Shown piece by piece: positions 13,584 to 14,580 of a DNA stretch of 14,580 nt (position 1 is its first letter; each line of letters begins with the position of its first letter). Both the position numbers and the translations under genes were made by a program. Origin of the DNA: Eubacterium sp. GTDB taxonomy: Bacteria; Bacillota; Clostridia; Oscillospirales; Acutalibacteraceae. The notes below the pieces were generated by a model. It did not search any database. It was given only the letters and a program-made list of their open reading frames with translations, and was not told the origin of the DNA. The stretch covers positions 1-14,580 of the forward strand of contig JAIDJS010000151.1 in assembly GCA_029052085.1 (NCBI GenBank). Direction: 5' to 3'.

Positions 13584-14507
13584 ATGGCTGTATATAAAAA
13601 AGAATATTTTGGAATTGCAAGAAAAATCGTATCTAATATGACCTGTGAAAGCTGGGAGCAAATTCCGCATACTGCAATGGGCTATGAAGCTGATGTTACG
13701 GAATTTCTTGCAGAACTTAAAAAAATGAATGCGTCAATAGAAAACAAGGAAGATAAGATAACCGTTAACACTGCAGTAATGAAGGTTATCTGTGAAGGAC
13801 TTAAGGCGGCTCCGAAAATGAACTGTACCTTGAATTTCAAAAGAAAGCTTGTAAGAGGAACGCTTAACTATAATGATAATATAGATATTTCCATGCCGAT
13901 GATTTTAAAGTCAGGCGAGATGATGACGGTTAATCTTCACGATATGGAAAATAAATCCTTAACTGAATTTACTGCTCAGATTAAAGATACAATTCGCCGA
14001 GCAAATAACTCGATTATGGATGAAGCTATGTATCAGGTTTCCCTTAATTATACCCTTGAGGGTCTTAAAAAGGGAAATATTATCGGAGCGCTTAATAAGC
14101 TGTTTGGCTCAAAGATGCCCGGTCCTCACAGAGTAAGCAATCTTTCGGGAAATGAGAAAAAAGAGTATTATTCCATTCCTGTTGAGGATAGATTAACAAG
14201 GCATGATATCGAACAGGGAACAACGACAATTACAAATCTCGGTTCCATTTACAGGGAACAGAAGGGTGCCTGCTTTCTTCTTGAAATCATTCCGCCTCAG
14301 ACTACGGCTTTTGCAATCAATGCAATTCAAAGACGTCCTGTTGTTAAGGTGGATGAAAACGGAAATGAAAACATCGAAATCCGTTCCATACTTCCGATTA
14401 CAATTGCTATAGATCATCGTGCTCTTGATTACGGCGATTGTGTTCCGTTTATGGAAAAACTTGATGAAATTTTTGATAACCCATCAATCATACAGAAATG
14501 GAAATAA
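13584..14507 (+). CDS. Stand-alone E2-type acyltransferase catalytic domain protein
   Basis: A 307-residue protein matching the catalytic domain of 2-oxoacid dehydrogenase E2 subunits, the fold shared with chloramphenicol acetyltransferase. It expects an acyl-CoA-dependent acyl transfer. Visible signs are ITNLGSIY (217-224; compare E2 SNLG) and the active-site stretch AIDHRALDYGD, with His278 and Asp282 spaced as in E2 HRxxDG, although Tyr replaces the Gly. The lipoyl and subunit-binding domains of true E2 proteins are absent, as is any E1 or E3 gene nearby, so it is unlikely to belong to a dehydrogenase complex. It also differs from chloramphenicol acetyltransferase in length (307 against roughly 210-220) and motif. 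AAAGGAG (13568-13574) sits 9 bases before ATG 13584. It is a single-gene transcript with a promoter rich in inverted repeats. The acceptor substrate is unknown. Confidence 0.82.
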   Translation: MAVYKKEYFGIARKIVSNMTCESWEQIPHTAMGYEADVTEFLAELKKMNASIENKEDKITVNTAVMKVICEGLKAAPKMNCTLNFKRKLVRGTLNYNDNIDISMPMILKSGEMMTVNLHDMENKSLTEFTAQIKDTIRRANNSIMDEAMYQVSLNYTLEGLKKGNIIGALNKLFGSKMPGPHRVSNLSGNEKKEYYSIPVEDRLTRHDIEQGTTTITNLGSIYREQKGACFLLEIIPPQTTAFAINAIQRRPVVKVDENGNENIEIRSILPITIAIDHRALDYGDCVPFMEKLDEIFDNPSIIQKWK

Positions 14508-14538
14508 TGAATTACAATAACCTATAGCTGAAACTTTC

Positions 14539-14567
14539 GGGGGCAGCCATTGGCTGCCCCCCGTTTT
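14539..14567 (+). terminator. Intrinsic terminator of the acyltransferase gene
   Basis: GGGGGCAGCC (14539-14548) pairs perfectly with GGCTGCCCCC (14552-14561) around ATT, then CGTTTTAAT. It is a GC-rich strong stem with a short U-tract, 31 bases after the stop. Confidence 0.88.
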
Positions 14568-14580
14568 AATAATACTATAG

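Overview
This window is ordinary-looking chromosomal DNA from a low-to-moderate GC Gram-positive anaerobe. Strong AGGAGG-type ribosome binding sites, short intergenic gaps, compact intrinsic terminators and the gene families point to Bacillota, class Clostridia, probably an Oscillospirales (Ruminococcus-like) gut bacterium. The taxon is inferred from style and gene content; there is no rRNA or other marker gene. I see no tRNA, CRISPR array, phage gene, transposase or attachment site.

Left part, plus strand (1-4427): the window opens inside a glycoside hydrolase family 18 gene, whose catalytic acid motif lies off the left edge. It is translationally coupled (ATGA overlap) to a small multi-pass membrane protein and ends at a hairpin terminator. 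A separate promoter then drives a 1006-residue cytoplasmic GH38 alpha-mannosidase, which has its own terminator. An unusual perfect hairpin sits between the mannosidase ribosome binding site and its start codon. GH18 and GH38 side by side suggest breakdown of N-glycan or chitin-type sugars.

Middle, minus strand (8936 down to 4457): a three-gene operon. Two half-size ABC exporter subunits overlap by 14 bases and each carries a complete set of ATPase motifs. They are followed by a DUF1275 (YoaK-type) membrane protein and a perfect 11-bp hairpin. A good promoter lies in the divergent intergenic region.

Right part, plus strand (9039-14570): a Na+/phosphate cotransporter with a C-terminal PhoU domain is preceded by two perfect 11-bp tandem repeats that resemble a Pho box. 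It is followed by a terminator and then an overlapping OmpR-class response regulator and PhoR-like histidine kinase. The simplest reading is a phosphate uptake and sensing locus in which the regulator controls the transporter. Next come an XRE-type DNA-binding protein with a membrane tail built from a tandem duplication, then a terminator. Last is a free-standing E2-type acyltransferase catalytic domain with no lipoyl or subunit-binding domain. Its promoter region holds three separate perfect inverted repeats. The window ends just after that gene's terminator.

I found no clearly new multi-gene system. The points most worth a second look are the Pho-box-like repeats, the palindrome cluster in front of the orphan acyltransferase, the hairpin between ribosome binding site and start in the mannosidase leader, and the membrane-anchored XRE protein.
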